From assembly GCA_030424645.1 (NCBI GenBank), contig JAUHWP010000001.1:1-64000 (forward strand): a stretch of 64,000 nt of DNA, read 5' to 3'. The notes below the pieces were generated by a model. The model was not told the origin of the DNA, ran no database searches, and was given only the letters and a program-made list of their open reading frames with translations. Made by a program: the position numbers and the translations under genes. Origin of the DNA: Alphaproteobacteria bacterium (GTDB taxonomy: Bacteria; Pseudomonadota; Alphaproteobacteria; Rhodobacterales; Rhodobacteraceae). Shown in pieces: positions 60,266-64,000 of the stretch. Each line of letters opens with the position of its first letter. Positions within the stretch are counted from its first letter, which is position 1.

Positions 60266-61576
60266 TTACGCCAGCATCGTCATCGGGTTTTCCAGATTCT
60301 CGACAATCGCGTTCAGCAGGTTTGCCCCGACGGCCCCGTCAATGACACGGTGGTCGACGGACATGGTGACGCTCATCACGGTGGCGACGGTCAATTCGCC
60401 GTCATCGCCGACCACGGGCTTCCTGATGCCGCTGCCGACGGCCAGAATGCCCGCGTGCGGCGGGTTCACGATGGCGTCGAAATTGTCGATGCCGAACATG
60501 CCCAGGTTCGAGATCGCGAAGCTGCCGCCCTGATATTCATGCGGGGCAAGCTTGCGGTCACGGGCGCGGGCGGCCAGATCCTTCATCTGGGCCGACAGGC
60601 TGGACAGGGATTTCTGGTCCGCGTCCTGCAGGACCGGCGTGAACAGCCCGCCTTCGATGGCGACGGCGACGGCCACGTCGGACGCCTTCATCTGCAACAC
60701 ACGATCCCCGGCCCAAACCGCGTTGGCCTCGGGCACCTGTTGCAGCGCGATGGCGACCGCCTTGATGATGAAATCATTGACCGACAGTTTCACGCTGCGC
60801 GCTTCCAACTGCTTGTTCAGCTGGCTGCGGAAGGCCAAAAGCGCGTCCAGCTTGATGTCGCGCCGCAGATAGAAATGCGGGATGGTCTGTTTGGCTTCCG
60901 ACAGGCGGGCGGCGATGGTCTTGCGCATCCCGTCCAGCTTGACCTCTTCAAACGCGCGACCCTCATACATGGCGGCCACGGCGTCAGCCGATACAGATGG
61001 GGCTGGGGCGGCCGCAGCGGGAGCACTGGCAGCAGCAGGTGCCGCTTTCGGTGCAGCGGTCGCGCCCTCCACATCGGCCTTGATGATCCGCCCCTTGGGG
61101 CCGGAGCCTTTGATCTGGGTCAGGTCCAACCCCTTCTCCGCCGCGATCCGCCGCGCCAATGGGGACGCGAAGATGCGGCTTCCATCAGCGGCTTGCGGGG
61201 CAGGGGCGGCCTTGCTTTCTGTCGGGGCTGAAGAGGCGTTGCCACCGGCCTGCGCCTTGTCTTCTTTGGCGTCCGGCTTGTCGTCCGACCCGCTGGCTGG
61301 TTCAGCCGGGGCCTGAATGTCGTCGGCGCTTTCGCCTTCTTCGACCAGAACGGCGATGGCGGTGTTCACCTTCACGCCCTCGGTCCCTTCGGCCACAAGG
61401 ATCTTGCCGATGATGCCTTCATCGACGGCTTCGAACTCCATCGTCGCCTTGTCGGTTTCGATCTCGGCCAGAAGGTCGCCCGACGCGACCTCGTCGCCTT
61501 CCTTGACCAGCCATTTGGCCAGCGTGCCTTCCTCCATCGTGGGGGACAGGGCGGGCATCAGAATTTCGGTTGCCAT
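60266..61576 (-). CDS. pdhC: pyruvate dehydrogenase complex dihydrolipoamide acetyltransferase (E2)
   Basis: Lipoyl domain [24 protein letters not shown]...[11 protein letters not shown]3-binding motif [29 protein letters not shown], catalytic [10 protein letters not shown]. Confidence 0.96.
   Translation of the reverse strand: MATEILMPALSPTMEEGTLAKWLVKEGDEVASGDLLAEIETDKATMEFEAVDEGIIGKILVAEGTEGVKVNTAIAVLVEEGESADDIQAPAEPASGSDDKPDAKEDKAQAGGNASSAPTESKAAPAPQAADGSRIFASPLARRIAAEKGLDLTQIKGSGPKGRIIKADVEGATAAPKAAPAAASAPAAAAPAPSVSADAVAAMYEGRAFEEVKLDGMRKTIAARLSEAKQTIPHFYLRRDIKLDALLAFRSQLNKQLEARSVKLSVNDFIIKAVAIALQQVPEANAVWAGDRVLQMKASDVAVAVAIEGGLFTPVLQDADQKSLSSLSAQMKDLAARARDRKLAPHEYQGGSFAISNLGMFGIDNFDAIVNPPHAGILAVGSGIRKPVVGDDGELTVATVMSVTMSVDHRVIDGAVGANLLNAIVENLENPMTMLA
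61310..61576 (-). repeat. lipoyl-domain coding direct repeat, copy 1 (pdhC)
   Basis: First ~89 codons nearly identical at protein level to the start of pdhB. Confidence 0.85.
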
Positions 61577-61588
61577 GTCAGTGTCTCC

Positions 61589-62962
61589 TTAACGATAGGT
61601 TACGGCTTTGGCGGCGTCGATGACCTCTTTCGTGGTCACAAGCGCCAGTTTCTCAAGATTGGCGGCATAGGGCATCGGCACGTCCTTGCCGGTCAGGTTG
61701 ATCACCGGGGCGTCCAGGTAATCGAAGGCGCGTTCCATGATCTGGGCCGACAGGTGGTTGCCGATGGACGCCACCGGCCAGCCTTCTTCCACCGTGATGC
61801 AGCGGTTGGTTTTCATGACCGAGTTGATCACCGTGTCATAATCCAGCGGGCGCAGGGTGCGCAGGTCGATCACTTCGGCGGAAATGCCGTCTTCGGCCAG
61901 CGCATCGGCAGCCTCCAGCGCGTATTTCATACCAATGCCGAAGCTGACGATGGTTACGTCGGTGCCTTCGCGCCAGATGCGCGCCTTGCCGAACGGAACA
62001 GTGTAATCGTCCATCACCGGCACATCGAAGCTTTGCCCGTAAAGCAGTTCGTTTTCCAGGAACACGACCGGGTTTTCATCGCGGATCGCGGTTTTCAACA
62101 GACCCTTTGCATCCGCCGCCGAATAGGGCATCGCCACGTGCAGACCAGGGATTTGCGCATACCATGCCGCGTAGTCCTGGCTGTGCTGCGCGGCCACACG
62201 GGCCGCAGCGCCATTGGCACCGCGGAACACGATGGGGCAGGACATCTGGCCGCCCGACATATACCGCGTCTTGGCCGCGGTATTGATGATGTGGTCAATC
62301 GCCTGCATGGCGAAGTTGAAGGTCATGAATTCGACAATCGGTTTCAGACCGCCCATCGCGGCACCGGTGGCCAGCCCGGTAAAGCCGTGTTCGGTGATCG
62401 GCGTGTCGATCACGCGTTTGGCGCCGAACTCGTCCAGCAGGCCCTGACTGATCTTATAGGCGCCCTGATACTCGGCAACTTCCTCGCCCATCAGGAACAC
62501 GGTATCGTCTGCGCGCATTTCTTCGGCCATCGCGTCGCGCAACGCCTCGCGCACGGTGGTCGACCGCATTTCCGTGCCTTCGGGCACTTCCGGCTCGGCG
62601 GGGATCACCGGGGCAGCGGGTTTCGCAGCGACCTTGGTTTCCACCGGTGCCTCGGCAGCTTCGGGCATGTCGGCGCCGGGCTGGGTCGCCGCCGGGGTCG
62701 CGATGTCATCGGCGCTTTCGCCTTCTTCGATCAGGACGGCAATCGGCGTGTTCACCTTCACGCCCTCGGTGCCTTCTTCGACCAGGATCTTGCCGATGAT
62801 GCCCTCGTCCACGGCCTCGAACTCCATCGTGGCCTTGTCGGTTTCGATTTCGGCGATGATGTCACCCGATGCGACCTCGTCACCCTCTTTCACAAGCCAT
62901 TTTGCCAGCGTTCCCTCTTCCATCGTGGGGGACAGGGCGGGCATCAGTACTTCGGTTGCCAT
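61589..62962 (-). CDS. pdhB: pyruvate dehydrogenase E1 beta with N-terminal lipoyl domain
   Basis: N-terminal lipoyl domain then [43 protein letters not shown]. Confidence 0.96.
   Translation of the reverse strand: MATEVLMPALSPTMEEGTLAKWLVKEGDEVASGDIIAEIETDKATMEFEAVDEGIIGKILVEEGTEGVKVNTPIAVLIEEGESADDIATPAATQPGADMPEAAEAPVETKVAAKPAAPVIPAEPEVPEGTEMRSTTVREALRDAMAEEMRADDTVFLMGEEVAEYQGAYKISQGLLDEFGAKRVIDTPITEHGFTGLATGAAMGGLKPIVEFMTFNFAMQAIDHIINTAAKTRYMSGGQMSCPIVFRGANGAAARVAAQHSQDYAAWYAQIPGLHVAMPYSAADAKGLLKTAIRDENPVVFLENELLYGQSFDVPVMDDYTVPFGKARIWREGTDVTIVSFGIGMKYALEAADALAEDGISAEVIDLRTLRPLDYDTVINSVMKTNRCITVEEGWPVASIGNHLSAQIMERAFDYLDAPVINLTGKDVPMPYAANLEKLALVTTKEVIDAAKAVTYR
62696..62962 (-). repeat. 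lipoyl-domain coding direct repeat, copy 2 (pdhB)
   Basis: See copy 1; only a handful of conservative substitutions over ~89 residues. Confidence 0.85.
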
Positions 62963-62965
62963 GGA

Positions 62966-63355
62966 TTAATGCTCCGTATTCAAGGATTTGATAAGGCCGA
63001 CGACATTTCCCTGTCCGTCCTCGACATAAGCACAGCGTCCGACGCCGGGATAATCCTGCGGCGGCAGCGCCTCGGCACCGCCATGCGCAAGTGCCCAGGC
63101 ATAGCGGTCGTCACAATCGTCGACGTCAAAGGTCACGGTGCAGCCCCGGATCGGTGCGCCCTTCTCGGGGCTGTCGCCCATGCGGCGCATCAACCCGCCG
63201 GTCACGGCTTTCCCCATGCCGATATCCTGCCCTTCGATCAGGTGATAGGCGATCTCTTCGCCGCCCTCCATCGGGTGAAACGTCCAGCCGAACAGCCCGC
63301 TATAGAACGCCTTGGCGGCGTCGACATCATGTGCGTGTATCTCGATATGGGGCAT
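62966..63355 (-). CDS. VOC (glyoxalase/bleomycin resistance-like) family protein
   Basis: MPHIEIHAHDVDAAKAFYSGLFGWTFHPMEGG... ; TGATG overlap with pdhA. Confidence 0.88.
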   Translation of the reverse strand: MPHIEIHAHDVDAAKAFYSGLFGWTFHPMEGGEEIAYHLIEGQDIGMGKAVTGGLMRRMGDSPEKGAPIRGCTVTFDVDDCDDRYAWALAHGGAEALPPQDYPGVGRCAYVEDGQGNVVGLIKSLNTEH

Positions 63356-64000
63356 CAGGCATGGACCCCCAACCGCGTGTCATCTGCATAGATGTCGGTC
63401 CACAATTCTTCCAGAGCGGGTTCCGGGCTGTTTTTCGAGAATTCGGCAGCATCGTTCACGATGCCCTTGATCTCTTTGTCGATGGATTTCAACTCGTCCT
63501 CGGACGCGTGTTTGCCTTGCAGGATCAACTCGCGCACATGTTCGATGGCGTCGCGTTCCTCGCGGATCTTCTGCACCTCTTCGCGGGTGCGATACTTGGC
63601 CGGGTCAGACATCGAATGGCCGCGATAGCGATAGGTTTTCATCTCAAGGATATAAGGACCGTTGCCCGACCGGCAGTGTTCCGTGGCGCGCAGCCCGGCC
63701 TCTTTCACCGCCAGCACATCCATCCCGTCCACCGCCTCACCGGGGATGCCGAAGGCCTCGCCACGGGTATAGATGTCGGGGGTGGAACTGGAGCGTTGCA
63801 GTGAAGTGCCCATCGCATACTGGTTGTTTTCAACCACATAGATCACCGGCAATTGCCACAGCGACGCCATGTTGAAACTTTCGTAAACCTGACCCTGGTT
63901 GGCCGCACCGTCCCCGAAATAGGTGAAGGTCACGCCGCCGTTGTCCAGATATTTGTCGGCAAACGCCAACCCGGTGCCAATCGGCACCTGCGCGCCCACG
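63355..64000 (-). CDS. pdhA: pyruvate dehydrogenase E1 alpha, N-terminus outside window
   Basis: TYFGDGAANQGQVYESFNMASLWQLPVIYVVENNQYAMGTS; RYRGHSMSDPAKYRTREEV. Confidence 0.95.
   Translation of the reverse strand, partial: VGAQVPIGTGLAFADKYLDNGGVTFTYFGDGAANQGQVYESFNMASLWQLPVIYVVENNQYAMGTSLQRSSSTPDIYTRGEAFGIPGEAVDGMDVLAVKEAGLRATEHCRSGNGPYILEMKTYRYRGHSMSDPAKYRTREEVQKIREERDAIEHVRELILQGKHASEDELKSIDKEIKGIVNDAAEFSKNSPEPALEELWTDIYADDTRLGVHA

Noticed and set aside
61754-63391. 545-aa ORF antisense to pdhB, VOC and pdhA
   Set aside because: Spans three sense genes; His/Gly/Arg-rich shadow ORF.

Overview
The window is a roughly 63% GC alphaproteobacterial chromosome segment. Gene content and order look like Rhodobacterales / Roseobacter group. 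Most of it is housekeeping: an ATM1-type ABC exporter with a divergent ArsR regulator, an RND efflux pair, bamB, der, cpdB, pcm-surE, purF, radA, an MlaEF pair, alr, glnB-glnA, nnr, tRNA-Leu(UAG), tig, rpsF-rpsR-rplI, fabD-fabG-acpP-[HisA-like]-fabF-mltG, cysE and a pdhA-VOC-pdhB-pdhC operon. From about 44.0 to 58.1 kb there is a complete-looking RcGTA-type gene transfer agent structural cluster (small and large terminase, portal, protease, capsid, connectors, tail, NlpC/P60, hub and megatron protein). No transposase, integrase or CRISPR array was seen. The GTA is a known class of system. The most interesting less-explained signals are: (1) a palindromic REP-like repeat inserted in frame in the nnr coding sequence; (2) the GTA leader, with a dyad, a TTGACA promoter and an intrinsic terminator just before g1, plus a perfect dyad at the terL stop and a duplicated portal N-terminal motif in the terL-portal gap; (3) a predicted FNR-type promoter placed at class II spacing upstream of a 22-aa membrane peptide ORF with its own terminator; (4) a PhoB-box-like site upstream of cpdB; (5) a divergent HisA paralogue between acpP and fabF. 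All functional statements come from reading the sequence; no database search was run.
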